Of a stretch of 64,000 nt of DNA, positions 9,967 to 19,979 are shown in pieces. Position numbers and translations under genes: made by a program. The notes beneath the pieces were generated by a model. That model saw nothing but the letters and a program-made list of their open reading frames with translations. It was not told where the DNA came from and did no database searches. Source of the DNA: Loripinus fragilis. Taxonomy: Eukaryota; Mollusca; Bivalvia; Lucinida; Lucinidae. The stretch's first letter is position 1. Each line of letters starts with the position of its first letter. The stretch lies in the NCBI GenBank assembly GCA_964019695.1, contig OZ026525.1:68431753-68495752 (forward strand), in the 5' to 3' direction.

Positions 9967-10560
9967 CCAGGTTCATACAGGCAAGTTTGTGTATAATTCA
10001 AGGACTTTTCAAGGACTTTCCTACTGTTTTCAAGGAGTGAAAACATATGAAAAACACTGATTTACATGTTAAAATTCTACTTCGGAAATGCTAGACTGAT
10101 TGTTTTAGAAAAATTAGTATAAAATTGTAGTGCCTTTATTTGGTGCAGCATATAATGGCACCACAATTTTATACTGATTTAGGTCTCCAAAGCCAGTGTT
10201 GAATCCTCCTGTATATAGTTTTGTTTGTTTGTTTGATTTGATTCTTTACGTCCCATCAACAGTCTTTCAGTTATATAGGGACGATTCTTCCTGGGTTGAA
10301 CCAGTACTAAGCTAGGATAAATGTGTCTTGCTCAAGGACCACAACGCAGTGACGCCGGTGAGGCTCGAACCCACGGCCCTTCGGTCTTGAGTCAAGCACT
10401 CTACCACTGAGCCACTGCGCTCCCTCCTGTATATAGTAAAATTCAGGGACTTTTCAAGACCTTTTTGTGTTTTTCCAGTACTTTTCAAGGCAAATTTAAT
10501 TGTCAAGGACTTGTCAAGATAGTCCTGTAAATTCAAGCACTTTTCAAGCCTGTGTGAACT
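9967..10560. mobile_element. PAL-C element, copy 1, carrying a SINE-I
   Basis: PAL-C is a ~400-bp element bounded by CAGGGTTCATACAGGC and GCCTGTGCGAACCCTG, with many TCAAGGACTTTTCAAGG repeats in both arms and a central hairpin on TTTGGTGCAGCATATGCTGC. In this copy the hairpin is partly deleted and a SINE-I occupies 10205-10437. It sits inside a PAL-M copy, giving three nested layers. Confidence 0.85.
10205..10437 (-). mobile_element. SINE-I copy 3, near full length, 15-bp TSD
   Basis: Complete minus-strand SINE-I: A box region (complement of CCACTGAGCCACTGCGC), B box region (complement of GGCTCGAACCC) and TTTG-rich tail. CCTCCTGTATATAGT is repeated exactly at 10205-10219 and 10423-10437. Other PAL-C copies read straight through this point, confirming the insertion. 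This is one of the best references for the family here. Confidence 0.95.
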
Positions 10561-10567
10561 CTGAAAA

Positions 10568-10640
10568 GCCTCCATTAAACGCCCATGCTGGTATACCCAG
10601 TGGGGCTAGAGGTCTTAATTTTGTTCCAAGTCTTCATCTA
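10568..10640. repeat. PAL-M, right fragment
   Basis: Continues the PAL-M copy interrupted at 9966, with CATGCTGGTATACCCAGTGG, GGCTAGAGGTC and CTTCATCTACAT, matching 13228-13290. Confidence 0.6.
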
Positions 10641-10647
10641 CATATAA

Positions 10648-10886
10648 TTCAGCTGCGACATGTGATTTCCAACAATGTGGCATTTTGACAAGTGTAGACT
10701 CAGACGAGCCTGAGCAGCCTCCTTTTAAGCTTAGAAACTCCAAATGATGTTCAGTCAGTAGCTTAACATTCATAGAATATTCAAGCGCCCAGTAAAGGCT
10801 CTGATCAGACTGCGCCTATGCGCAGGCTGATCTGAGGCTTTGCTGGTGGCACATACCATATTGTTGGAAATCTCATGTCAGGGCTC
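10648..10886. mobile_element. PAL-G element, copy 1
   Basis: PAL-G is a ~240-bp palindromic element with ends carrying ATTTCCAACAATGTGG and its complement, and a centre like TGCGCCTATGCGCAGGCTGA. This copy runs from GCTGCGACATGTGATTTCC to GGAAATCTCATGTCAGGGCT. Confidence 0.8.
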
Positions 10887-11000
10887 AACTTTACTTTGTG
10901 AAGGCTCTGGCGACTCTGAGCATTTGCGCAAGGTCACCTGAGCCTTTGCTGCACAAAAAAGTGATAAGTACCAAAATCTCATGTGCATGCTCATCTGTTG
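10887..11000. repeat. PAL-M-like fragment
   Basis: GAAGGCTCTGGCGACTCTGA with CCTGAGCCTTTGCTGCACAA and TACCAAAATCTCATGTGCAT matches the right half of PAL-M, and 44520-44600 in inverse sense. Confidence 0.5.
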
Positions 11001-11240
11001 AGTGTGGACATTCAGATCAGACTGCTCCTACATACAATCAAGACAGGTCTTCCCTGTCTGCATTGAGCACAACAAAATATTTATATGTACTCCAATATAG
11101 CTGTAGTTCTTACTAACACTAGACTGTGAATGAGAAGTCTGATCTTGGAATTAGCAATCTCCAAATACATGTACTGTGTGGTTCTTTTTGCTTCAAAGCA
11201 CTCTTTTGGACGTTAACATAAAATTCGAGACCTAGTGACT

Positions 11241-11462
11241 CAATTCTGCATTTTGTTTGATTTGATTCTTTACGTTTCAGTCAACAATCTTTCAGTTATG
11301 TCGGGATGGATCTTCCTGGGTTGAACCAGTACTAAGCGGAGATTAATGTGTCTTGCTCAAGGACATAACGCATTTACGCCCGTGAGGCTCGAGCCGGCAG
11401 CCCTTCAATCTCAATTTAAGCACTCTACCACTGAGCCACTGCGCTCCCCAATTCTGCATTTT
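11241..11462 (-). mobile_element. SINE-I copy 4, full length, 14-bp TSD
   Basis: Minus-strand SINE-I with several substitutions (B box region GGCTCGAGCC). CAATTCTGCATTTT is repeated exactly at 11241-11254 and 11449-11462. The complete head GAGCCACTGCGCTCC is present. Confidence 0.95.
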
Positions 11463-11756
11463 AGGCTGGAAATATGAAGATTGATCTGCTACTAGTCTCA
11501 AGAGGACATCTTCGAAAAATGGTGCTCTTTAACAGCATATTAGTCTTTTTCAAGGCATCTTAACACATAGAGATGCCTTTTACTGCTTTTGAAAACAGAG
11601 CAGAAACCCGTAAAAGGGTACTTTGGCAAACAGTGCATTCCCTGATGAAATGCTGCAGAATGCACTGTTTGCTACGATGAAAACAATCTTCAGGGTCTGT
11701 AGTACATTTTTATTCGGAAGTTCTGACATGTGACCCCTTTATATATGTACAGTCAC
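11463..11756. repeat. Spacer with a hairpin near its end
   Basis: Mostly unique. CAAACAGTGCATTC at about 11629 is complemented by GAATGCACTGTTTG at about 11658, a hairpin of the same style as the other palindromic elements but without defined ends. Confidence 0.5.
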
Positions 11757-12125
11757 AGGTTTAGATAAACAAAAAATTCAGCGTAAAATTGTAAATGTTT
11801 TCTCACCCATCAATTTTAATATATGTTTTGGTTGCTCAAAAGAACCGTCTCAATGAGATGGTTCTTTTGAGTACCCACAACACACATTTTGGTTGAGAAA
11901 TAAGAAAAATTAAATTTTCTTACACACTCTTAACTAAATCAGTCCTTTAGTTAGAGTGTGTAACAATTTTTTTTTCTTATTTCTCAACCAAAACATATGT
12001 TGTGGGTACTCAAAAGAACCATCTCAATGAGACGGTTCTTTTGAGCACCCGAAATATATGTTAAAATTGATGGGTAAGAAAATATTTACAATTTTAAGCT
12101 GAAAATTTTTGTTTATCTAAACCTA
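11757..12125. mobile_element. PAL-A, two copies head to head (giant palindrome)
   Basis: PAL-A is the commonest hairpin family here. A unit runs from AGGTTTAGATAAAC through TTTACCCATCAGTTTTAA, a near-perfect stem GCTCAAAAGAACCGTCTC / GAGACGGTTCTTTTGAG, then TTGGTTGAGAAATAAG to ACACACTCTTAACTAAAG. At this locus two units face each other around ACTAAATCAGTCCTTTAGT, so the outer ends are both AGGTTTAGATAAAC and complement. Every other copy seen is a single unit or part of one. This may be the complete transposable form or a fold-back duplication. Confidence 0.9.
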
Positions 12126-12399
12126 TGCTATATGCCTGTACAGTGAACCATCCTAGGACCACTGTATCAGTCAGATGGAAGAATTCGTTAGTAAACAAAG
12201 GGCTAATTCAATTCATATGACTGTAAAAAGGGAAAGGAATAGCACAAAGAAAAGCAAAAACAGAAGCAAACTAAGAAAACTTTGACCAAATTTACCCTTT
12301 CTGCATACTGAATGCTTTTTCCTAAACACCGGTAAAGGAAAGGTCAAAGGTGATGATTTTGAATAGATTTCATCCAAAACATATATTGCGAGTGCTATC
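12126..12399. other. Unique spacer
   Basis: Nothing recognisable; AT-rich with a purine-rich stretch (GAAAGCAAAAACAGAAGC). Confidence 0.35.
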
Positions 12400-12602
12400 C
12401 TTTTTTTTTTTTTATTTGATTCTTTACGTCCCAGTTAAAAAATTTTCAGTTATGTCGGGACGAGTCTTCATGGGTTGAACCAGTACTAAGCAAGGATAAA
12501 TGTGTCTTGCTCAAAAATGCAACACAGTGACGCTGGTGCGGCTCGAACCCTCGGCCCATTGGTCTCGAGTCAAGCACTCTACCACTGAGCCACTGTGCTC
12601 TG
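12400..12602 (-). mobile_element. SINE-I copy 5, diverged
   Basis: Minus-strand copy with a T-rich 5' edge on the plus strand, substitutions across the body (CAAAAATGCAACACAGTGAC) and a complete head (GAGCCACTGTGCTC). I could not define a clean target duplication. It looks older than copies 3 and 4. Confidence 0.85.
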
Positions 12603-13184
12603 CCTTAGAATTGCTTTCCAGCACTTTGCAAGGCAGGATTTTTTAAGAAAGCATTTCATTTTCAAGTACTTTACATGCCCATACTTTTTTTGACTGATAT
12701 ATCATAAAAACTCCATACTTAGTTTAAATCAATTAACAACTGAAAATGACAGAGATATTTTTAGCTATATAATAAAAGGTTATCATGCCAATATTGTAAA
12801 CTTGTATACTGTGATATCCTTTTTCAGTACAGTTTTCACAATATATATAATACAAAATCATCATCAAACAGACCTTTCCCAAACCTTTCAAAAGACTATA
12901 GAATTTCAAGTTAATATAACTGATCATAATAGTACATTTAATATCTCATACCTCATATAGTATAACTGTGCATTTTCATTTTTTTTATCATACTTTCAGA
13001 TGCATCTGTTTATGTGATATTAGAGAAGACATGCCCTCAGTATAAAATACCACTGATTACCTCCCCTCCATTGCTTTTACACATTTACCTCCCCTCTGTT
13101 GCTTTAACATAATTTGTTCTGCATACTGAGAGAAGTATTTATTTTCCCCATTACCACTGAATACATTTGGGCCAGCACAAAAAA
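12603..13184. other. Unique AT-rich spacer
   Basis: No gene or shared repeat. An imperfect direct repeat of about 30 bp built on ATTACCTCCCCTCCATTGCT and TTTACCTCCCCTCTGTTGCT lies at 13056-13110. The frame on the minus strand at 12733-12927 is AT-rich noise. Confidence 0.4.
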
Positions 13185-13400
13185 TTTTGGTACTTACCAC
13201 TTACGCACAACTGCCTCCTTTAAACGTACATGCTGACATATCCAGCAGGGTTAGAGGTCAAAAGTTTGGTCAAAGCCTTTATCTACATCAATACTTTGAA
13301 CATGCGAGCAGCTCTGGAGTCTGTGCATTTGAGTTGACACGCCTTTGCTGCTTGACAATGCGCTAAATACCAATATTTCACATGCTGGCCCATTATATTT
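13185..13400. repeat. PAL-M, most complete copy
   Basis: Runs from TTTTGGTACTTACCACTTAC through ACATATCCAGCAGGGTTAGA to CTAAATACCAATATTTCACA. Its two halves are weakly inverted (GGTACTTACC near the start, AAATACC near the end). Other members: 9946/10568, 10887, 42825 and 44475. Confidence 0.55.
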
Positions 13401-13510
13401 AACAGTATCTAATAAGGGTCTTCACTGACAGCTTGGAAAAAAACAGTACACTATCAGACAGTAACACGAAAATGCCACTTTAGCTCTTGCCTAAGTAGCG
13501 GTAGCTTTTT

Positions 13511-13708
13511 TCATCTGCTGACAGCCTTTGCAAACAGTTTGGACTAAGATCAGGATCGACAATATGTCGGTCCTGTTCTGGATCCAAATGATTTGACACT
13601 CTTTGGATAGTGTTCCTGAAAAAATTGTTTGAAAAAAATTAATTTGGAATAAAATTCAGCAAAGGACAACAAAAGCAGGAAAAATTACCCAGCATGCCAA
13701 GAGTTAAG
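13511..13708. mobile_element. PAL-F element, copy
   Basis: PAL-F is a ~200-220-bp family bounded by TTAA then CTCTTTGCCTGC, containing TTCTGCTGA-type arms and a central hairpin around GGATCCAGATCAGG. This copy is in the orientation ending CAGCATGCCAAGAGTTAA; its left end lacks the TTAACTCTTTGC border. Confidence 0.8.
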
Positions 13709-13734
13709 AAACAAATTGCTTGAGAACTCTTGCC

Positions 13735-13965
13735 CAGAGCTTGTAAGACTTTTTTCATGCTCAACACAGCTGAGCATAAACTTTATCATGCTCATAAATG
13801 TTAAAATGCCAACAATATTGGCATTTTAACATTTATTAGCATGATAAATACAACATCGGAGAAAGCAAGAAGTCTTTATTTTTCAGCATTTTAGTTTTTG
13901 TGAGCAAATGAAATTCCATGCTCAGTTGAGTTGGGCATGAAAAAGTTTTATAACCTCAGGGCCTG
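13735..13965. repeat. PAL-I element, copy 1
   Basis: Contains the hairpin AATGTTAAAATGCCAA / TTGGCATTTTAACATT at about 13797-13833, flanked by TTATCATGCTC and AGCATGATAA. The outer parts TTTTTCATGCTCAACA and GGGCATGAAAAAGTTTTATA are also inverted. A second copy is at about 17740-18035. Confidence 0.75.
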
Positions 13966-14510
13966 ATCTGCAACCCTTTTTTTAATACTAAATGGATCAT
14001 CCCAGCTTAACCCTTATTATCCTGGATATGTACTACACTTCTCCCCAAAATGCTCTGAATATACAACATTCACAGTACATTCATAAATTTTCGCCAGTGT
14101 TTTATTTTCGCGAAACTTCGCAGGTGCGAACGTGGCAAACATGTTTTTTAACGCTATTCGCGAAAATAAAATTCTCACAACAATTTACAGTACACCTACA
14201 TTTAGCGGGGTAAGGGTTAGCCTTTAAAGATGAGCAACTTATGAAGACTTGATAATTCATGTTAAACTACATATGATTCTAATGAAATACCAAGACTTGT
14301 TTTTTTTAACAAGCAACAAAATTTCAAAAACATCATCTAGTGTGAATCAATCAAAAGAGGTGCTTGAAAGGTTAAATCAAACACCTTCCTTACATAGCAT
14401 AGGCTTATCAATTTATATGCAGTGTGAATTACATCACTTATTATATAAAAAGTCAAAATAACAAACAAACAAAAAAGCTTAAAATTTGAAAATTCAATTT
14501 ACCTGCATAT
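13966..14510. repeat. Spacer with a TTCGCGAAAATAAA inverted repeat
   Basis: At about 14098-14172 TTTATTTTCGCGAA is followed 50 bp later by TTCGCGAAAATAAAAT, a TIR-like pair. The rest (14215-14510) is unique AT-rich sequence; its short frames are not convincing. Confidence 0.5.
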
Positions 14511-14730
14511 TTAACTCTTTGCCTGCCACCAGCCACATTTGTCGTCTGCTGCTGATCTTTGCATACAGTTTGGACCCAGATAAGGCCTGACAAAACGTCG
14601 GGCCCGATCGGAATTTAAATAATTTGACACTCTGATAGTGTTCCTGAAATAATTTTTTGAAAAAGTTACTTTTGAAAAGTCAGCAGACGACAAAAAAATC
14701 ATGAAAAATTACCAGCATGCAAAGAGTTAA
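14511..14730. mobile_element. PAL-F element, intact copy with TTAA borders
   Basis: Starts TTAACTCTTTGCCTGCC and ends GCATGCAAAGAGTTAA, so TTAA flanks a TIR reading CTCTTTGC. TTAA duplication is the hallmark of piggyBac- and Kolobok-type transposition. The central part carries ATTTAAATTCCGATCGGG with GGCCTTATCTGGGTCC in place of the usual symmetric hairpin, so the centre has drifted. Confidence 0.85.
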
Positions 14731-14987
14731 GCTAGGAACTGACACAAGTAAAACAATTTATAATTAACATCATTATATTGGCATTTCAAAGAGGATCTAT
14801 ACCTTAGCATATGCTAGCTTTAATGCTCAGACCCATGTTCATGACAATATAATTGTGTATGCTTAATATAGATGTTTTCATGACACAGTCAATATGAGCC
14901 ATACAGCGTCAAAAAGGCCCTTAGAACATCTGCTGCCAAGCTGACCCAACCCAAGAACAGCCTAGATAACCCTACTTTTCAATAAAA

Positions 14988-15338
14988 CCAATTTGTGTCT
15001 TTGTTTGTTAGCTTTGTTGCTTTACGTCCCAAGTCAACAGCAATGGTCATGGCGGGACGGTCAATTCACCTAACCACACTTTTTTCCTGGGCAGGCTTGA
15101 ACAAGTGGTTAACCAGTAATTTGTGCACATACTTTCGCTTGTAACTGACAACAACCCTTCTTGAATGGATCAGCGGAAGGGAGGAGAATGACCGTAGAAA
15201 TTATTTCATGATCAATCTCCACGAAAGTATGGGACCGAGCCGGGATCGTACTCGCGACCCCTGGATCTGCATTCAGACGCGCATCTGTTGACAGACACGT
15301 TACTGACTGCGCTACGCGGCCCGGCCCAATTTGTGTCT
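14988..15338 (-). mobile_element. SINE-II copy 1, full length, 13-bp TSD
   Basis: SINE-II is a ~325-bp tRNA-derived element with an A box region like TAGCGCAGTCGGTAACGTG, a B box region GAGTTCGATCCCG, a conserved middle (GGTCATTCTCCTCCCTTCCG) and a tail with ACGTAAAGCAACAAAC. This copy reads on the minus strand, complete to the head (GCGCTACGCGGCCCGG). CCAATTTGTGTCT is repeated at 14988-15000 and 15326-15338. Confidence 0.95.
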
Positions 15339-15734
15339 GATGTTGACTACAAAAGATGATTTTATGTTAAGCAAGAAATATTTCATTCTTTGTTGGAAAA
15401 GGTCTGATCAAAGTGTGTGCTGATTTTGACCATTGGTAAATGGACTTTTCTTTTCTAATATAAATCTGTGAGCAGAGAGAGCGAGAGATGTGCAAAGCCA
15501 TACTTAAATTGTACCTGCACAGCAGATTAGTGTCTAGATTTTGGCCTGTCAATACTTTACATGTGCAACAACATGCCTGGTTGAGACTGTGCAGGCTCAT
15601 TCGAGCTAAACCTTGTCGCTTGAATGGTATATTCCAAAATCATACAAACTGGCTCAAATGATGATTAGTTTGGGAAATAATATGCTTTTGTTCCAAGGGC
15701 AATTTGTTCCCGTTATGGCTCACACTGTAAAACA
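15339..15734. other. Unique spacer
   Basis: No gene or shared repeat supported. The minus frame at 15367-15600 has no recognisable feature. Confidence 0.35.
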
Positions 15735-15985
15735 AACAGTATGAGAAAATCAGACTGCAGGGGCGAATTCAGGATTTCTGGGAAGGGGGTTCATATGTAT
15801 AAAGGGGTGGGGGTTGGCTTTGCTAATTTTATCTCAATTTCCTTAAATATCCCATAAATTGAAATAATTTGGTCTCAAGAGACCAAATTATTTCATTTTC
15901 ATAGGATATTTCGAAACTGGGGGCAGAGAGGGGGGTTGGAGTGAGCCCCCCAGGATCTGCCACTGAACTGTGCTGATGTCTATAA
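15735..15985. repeat. G-rich palindromic repeat (PAL-H related)
   Basis: G-rich arms (GGGAAGGGGGTTC and GGGGGTTGGAGTGAG, then CCCCCCAGGATCTGCC) surround the perfect hairpin AAATAATTTGGTCTC / GAGACCAAATTATTT at 15860-15893. It resembles the G-rich elements at 23911 and 43340, but with different ends. Confidence 0.6.
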
Positions 15986-16372
15986 TGGACTGCGCCTTTG
16001 ATGTTCCCATGCAACATAATCAGTTTTTCTAGAGATGAGTCTAATGTGATATGTACTTGTCCTCTTAATTCTTTCCTTGATAATGGGGACTTTTGTCATC
16101 TGCTGATAACCCTTGCAAAATGTTGCGGCCAATTTCAAAACCGTCAGAAATTTTTTTGGATTGTACAGCTTTGAAGCTTTTTTCGGGAAATAGCAGTCTG
16201 ATCAGTGTCATTACAGAAGAACATATTCTCACACTTTTTTTAAAGCAAAATGATCATATAAACATTCATTACCATCACAGCAAACATGATTCACTTTCAC
16301 ACACCTTAAAGAGCATTATCAAACTGAGATTTAATTTATTTTACAGTACTTTTGTTTGTTTGTTTGATACGA
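15986..16372. repeat. Spacer with a PAL-F edge fragment
   Basis: TTAATTCTTTCCTTGATAAT followed by TTTTGTCATCTGCTGATAAC at 16065-16125 matches one PAL-F end. After this the sequence is unique up to the TIR element at 16373. Confidence 0.45.
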
Positions 16373-17058
16373 GGGCCTATTTCTGAATCATCCCTCTTTA
16401 TTTCTTAACCAAAATTTCTTATTGTGCAACAGCAGTCTCCATTTATACAAGCTTCACCAGCCATGTACAGGAGCTCTGGGCTGCTGCCTGCACTACAGCA
16501 CATATGTATCATGTTTTATCATATAACGCCATGCATTAAAATCGATAATCTACAAGTGGTTTACAGATTTTCGGGAAACGTTATGAAATAACGCTTTTTT
16601 ACGTCACACACATGGCAAAATCCAAACATTTTTCATGCCAAAAATATGATTTCAAAATAATTTTAATGTCATATGATCAATAGAATCTAACATTCATGCT
16701 CCTGTATTACTGAATTTAAAAAAACCCCTCTAAAAATGACCAGTTCACTGGTAAGGTAAACCAAGTCTGTATTAAATCTTTAAATATTTCAAAATCTGGA
16801 TATGAGAATCAATTTTAACAGTGTCACTCTCAATAATACACAGACAGAACCTCAGAAGTATATAATTTTTTTCAACAAAACAAAATACTTTTAGAATTGG
16901 CTGATAAAATATTTTTTTTTTCTACTTTCCAGTAAATTACAGTAGGAGTGTTCATAAATCAACTAATAAAAAAATTCTGGCCTTATTAAGGTTTTACCGC
17001 ACACAACAAGATGTTGTTTTGGTTAAGAAATAAAGAGAGATAATTAAGAAGTAGGCCC
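16373..17058. mobile_element. ~690-bp element with ~45-bp TIRs
   Basis: The left end (GGGCCTATTTCTGAATC, then CTCTTTATTTCTTAACCAAA) is mirrored at the right end (GTTTTGGTTAAGAAATAAAG, then TTAAGAAGTAGGCCC). About 44 bp align with roughly four mismatches. The interior is AT-rich, codes for nothing I can see, and is single-copy here. It is a non-autonomous DNA transposon by structure; I could not define its target duplication. Confidence 0.75.
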
Positions 17059-17223
17059 CTATATCTTTGAGTCTGTCGTGTAGTTCCAGCATGACATTTG
17101 TATGTTGTTTTTCCTCAGTCTGATATATGCTCCTTCTGTTCTGTTTCACAAATTTTCGCATCATTCAATCGTCATTTTCTTCTGTCATACATCACACACA
17201 GCAAGCATCAAGGAAACAATTCC

Positions 17224-17470
17224 TAACCCTTAAAGGGCCAAGAAAAAAATGCATCTGAAAATGTTGTCTGTTGAAGTCGTCTGCTGCAAATTATTGGCTT
17301 ACATTACTGACCAATCAAGTATAGAAGCAAACGGCGTGGACCAAGAACAGACTGCTCCTATAGGAGCTGTCTGATCTGGGTCCACACTGTTTGCCATAGA
17401 GGCTTCTTAAATATTTCAGCAGACGAGAATAGCAGACGACTTTTGTTGCTATTGGCAATTTAAGGGCTAA
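17224..17470. mobile_element. PAL-E element, copy 1
   Basis: PAL-E is a ~235-bp family with ends TAACCCTTAAAG... and its complement, inner blocks GTCTGCTGAAGTCGTCTGC, and a perfect hairpin at the centre on GACTGCTCCTATAGGAGC. Here the hairpin is CAGACTGCTCCTATAGGAGC then TGTCTGATCTGG, and the right end is TTTAAGGGCTAA. Confidence 0.85.
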
Positions 17471-17524
17471 CCATCACAACTACATATACTGAAGTATGGT
17501 AAAATCAGCAAATTGGTTTTTGTA

Positions 17525-17702
17525 GATTTGATTCACCAATTTTTCAGTTATAGCGGGACGGGTCTTCCTGGGTTGAAACCAATACTAAGCAAGGATTAAT
17601 GTGTCTTGCCCAAGGACACAAGGCAGTGACGCCAGTGAGGCTTGAACCCACAACCCCATGGTCTTGAGTCAAGCACTCTACGGATGTGCCACCACGCTGG
17701 AA
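17525..17702 (-). mobile_element. SINE-I copy 6, diverged
   Basis: Minus-strand SINE-I body (GGGACGGGTCTTCCTGGGTT, CTTGCCCAAGGACACA, GAGGCTTGAACCCAC). The A box region is damaged (CTACGGATGTGCCACCACGC) and the tail is shortened to GATTCACCAATTTTTCAG. No clear target duplication. Confidence 0.85.
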
Positions 17703-17739
17703 CAAGAACAATAAAGCTTAAATTATAAACTTTTTTAAT

Positions 17740-18035
17740 GAAAATTATCCCGATCATTAAGGTTAAAATGCCAATTTTAACATCTATAAGCAGGATAAAT
17801 ACAAAATCTGAGAATTCTAAAAGCAAGTAAAAAACTTTAGTTTTCAGCAATTTAATTTTTAAGAGCAATTGAAATTTCATTGTTTGATCTGTTTCTTTAC
17901 GTCCCATCAACAATCTTTCAGTTAAACAGGGACGGGTCTTCATCGGTTGAACCAGTACTAATCTAGGATAAATGAATTGAAATTTCATGCTCAGTTGAAT
18001 TGAGCATGGAAAAAGTTTTATAACCTCGGGGCCAG
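17740..18035. repeat. PAL-I element, copy 2, carrying a SINE-I
   Basis: Shares with 13735-13965 the segments GTTAAAATGCCAA, TTTTAACAT, AGCAGGATAAATACAA and GAATTGAGCATGGAAAAAG. The central hairpin is shortened. A truncated SINE-I (17881-17974) is inserted in it. Confidence 0.7.
17867..17988 (-). mobile_element. SINE-I copy 7, tail half only, 14-bp TSD
   Basis: Only the tail half remains (TTTCTTTACGTCCCATC to ACTAATCTAGGATAAATG), a severe 5' truncation. AATTGAAATTTCAT is repeated exactly at 17867-17880 and 17975-17988, so truncation happened at insertion rather than afterwards. Confidence 0.9.
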
Positions 18036-18126
18036 TTCCCAGCAGGTGAGCATGAACCTTTAATACACAAAGCCCTTTTAAACTGTAAACATTCTAAAAT
18101 TCTAAACACTTTTCCTTCAGAGATCT

Positions 18127-18365
18127 ATGGTGAAAGTTCAAAATTTACAAAATCCTGAACTTTTTAAAATCAAATTTTAAAATTTCCAGTATGCCTACAA
18201 ATATCAACAAGTTAAGCTTAAATGGTCAATGGTCTTTAGATAAATGAAAATTAATCAAAGAAGGTATTAGAAACTGCTTAATTCAGGATTTTGAGGCTGA
18301 TTTTCTATAGAAAGTCCGCCTCCAAATCCTGAATTCAGGAATAATCCTGAAAACTTTCACCCATG
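18127..18365. mobile_element. PAL-B MITE, copy 4
   Basis: Begins ATGGTGAAAGTTCAAAATTT and ends AACTTTCACCCATG, the best-preserved right terminus of the family. The hairpin is imperfect (GAGGCTGATTTTCTAT / AGAAAGTCCGCCTCC). Confidence 0.85.
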
Positions 18366-18384
18366 TGCTAAAGTGTTTTATTCA

Positions 18385-18558
18385 TAAAATATTTATATTT
18401 GTTTGATTTGATTCTTTACGTCCCATCAACAATCTTTCAGTTATAAAGGGATGGGTCTTCCTGGGTTGAACCAGTACTAAGCTAGGATTAATATTCTTGC
18501 TCAAGGACACAACACAGTGACTACCACTGAATCACTGCACTCCCTAAAATATTTATAT
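18385..18558 (-). mobile_element. SINE-I copy 8, internally deleted, 14-bp TSD
   Basis: TAAAATATTTATAT is repeated at 18385-18398 and 18545-18558. The element lacks the stretch between CAGTGAC and CTACCACTGA, which removes the B box region. Confidence 0.9.
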
Positions 18559-18873
18559 GAAATGTTTTAGTTCTTCTTACAGGAGCAGTCTGCTCTGGGT
18601 TTAGGTTTGATTGGGCCTAGTAGTATGTCTGAATATTTCAGGTACGTAGAATTAGCTAGCGGATAAATTGCTGTGTAAGCATATAGAGATGAGCCTGCTT
18701 GCTGAGTGGATTTTCAGTCAATAATTGTAACTACATGATGACATTACCATTCTCACATCGTATCTCTCTTTTCATCTAGTACTGGTCAATTTTCAACTTC
18801 TAATTAGATTATCTCATCTAAACTACCATGATCAACCTAATAAGCATCAGTCCCCTAAATGAGAGTATGTTAT
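18559..18873. other. Unique spacer
   Basis: A fragment CAGGAGCAGTCTGCTCTGGG at about 18581 recalls the PAL-E hairpin; otherwise nothing recognisable. Confidence 0.35.
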
Positions 18874-18968
18874 AAAAAAAATCTTATTTCTCAACCCAAG
18901 CCACATGTTCAAATTGATGTATAAGAAAATATTCACAATTTTACGCTCAAAATTTTTGTTTATCACAA
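18874..18968. repeat. PAL-A fragment lacking its hairpin
   Basis: CTTATTTCTCAACCCAAGCC is joined directly to AAATTGATGTATAAG and AATTTTACGCTCAAAATTTT, so the whole central stem has been lost, as expected from replication slippage across a hairpin. Confidence 0.75.
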
Positions 18969-19536
18969 CTTATGAGCACATTTTTTTATTTCGACATATG
19001 AGTATGCATCTTCATATAAGTACATACGGAGAACATAAGTACTTTATACATGCAATTTCCACTATTGGCCCAATTGTCACCTCCAAATTGGAGTGGATTG
19101 AATAGCAGTCACTGTAGTGTTAATCTTTAGGACCAAGCATGTCCATTTAACTTATGTGTATATTCTACAGTTGCCGTAACGTTTTCTAATAGGTCTCAGA
19201 ATTAATTGTTCTCCACTTCATTAGATTTATCTTAGCATTCGCAGTTACCAGTCATTAAAATATAAAAAAGTAGTGTTATAGATTTCTGTGATTGGTGAAG
19301 AGCTTCTTAAAAATGAATATGTTTAACCTGATTACACCTAAAGTAGAGCCTTCTTGAAAAGGTTTAAACAACATTTATCATTCTTATCATTTGTAGTCTG
19401 ATTTTAACAAATTTAGTATTGAGATTCTTATCTTAAAAATGTCTAGCCATTTCCATATCTTATGACTGCTGATGGTGTGTTTTTTCATTTAGAAGACAAT
19501 TCAGGCTAGACTATATGCAGAGCAGATGAGAATCAG
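18969..19536. other. Unique AT-rich spacer
   Basis: No gene, hairpin or shared repeat recognised. Confidence 0.4.
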
Positions 19537-19770
19537 TTAGCCCTTAAAGAGCCAAGAAAAAAATGCATCTGAAAATGTTGTCTGCTGAAGTCGTCTGCTG
19601 CAAATAATTGCCTATCATTACAGACGCATTAAGTATAGAAGCAAACAGCATGGACCCAGAACAGACTGCTCCTATAGGAGCAGTCTGATCTGGTTCCACA
19701 CTGTTTGCCAAAGAGGCTTCTTAAACATTTCAGCAGACGAGAAAAGCAGACGAGGGGCATTAAGGGTTAG
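19537..19770. mobile_element. PAL-E element, copy 2, intact
   Basis: Bounded by TTAGCCCTTAAAGAGCC and GGGGCATTAAGGGTTAG. The centre is CAGACTGCTCCTATAGGAGC followed by AGTCTGATCTGG. It closely matches the copies at 17224 and 55314. Confidence 0.9.
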
Positions 19771-19979
19771 AAGTTGAACATAAACCAGTGATTACCATAC
19801 AGACTTAAATGACAAACCATTAAAGAAATCATTAAACATATGACATGAATATCCAAATAACATAGTAACATAAACAAAAAGGAAATATGCAACAAAACAA
19901 TCTTATTACCAATACATGATATACATTAACATAAAATTATGAGCGTTTCATCGCCTCCTTCTCACAAGTAATATGTTCA

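Noticed and set aside
10312..10575. 87-residue minus-strand ORF
   Set aside because: It is the reading of a SINE-I head and a PAL-C arm (FALKST..., LVECLTQDRRAVGSSLTGV type), a common false positive from tRNA-derived SINEs.
17596..17988. 130-residue minus-strand ORF
   Set aside because: It spans two SINE-I copies and a PAL-I element, so the open frame is accidental.
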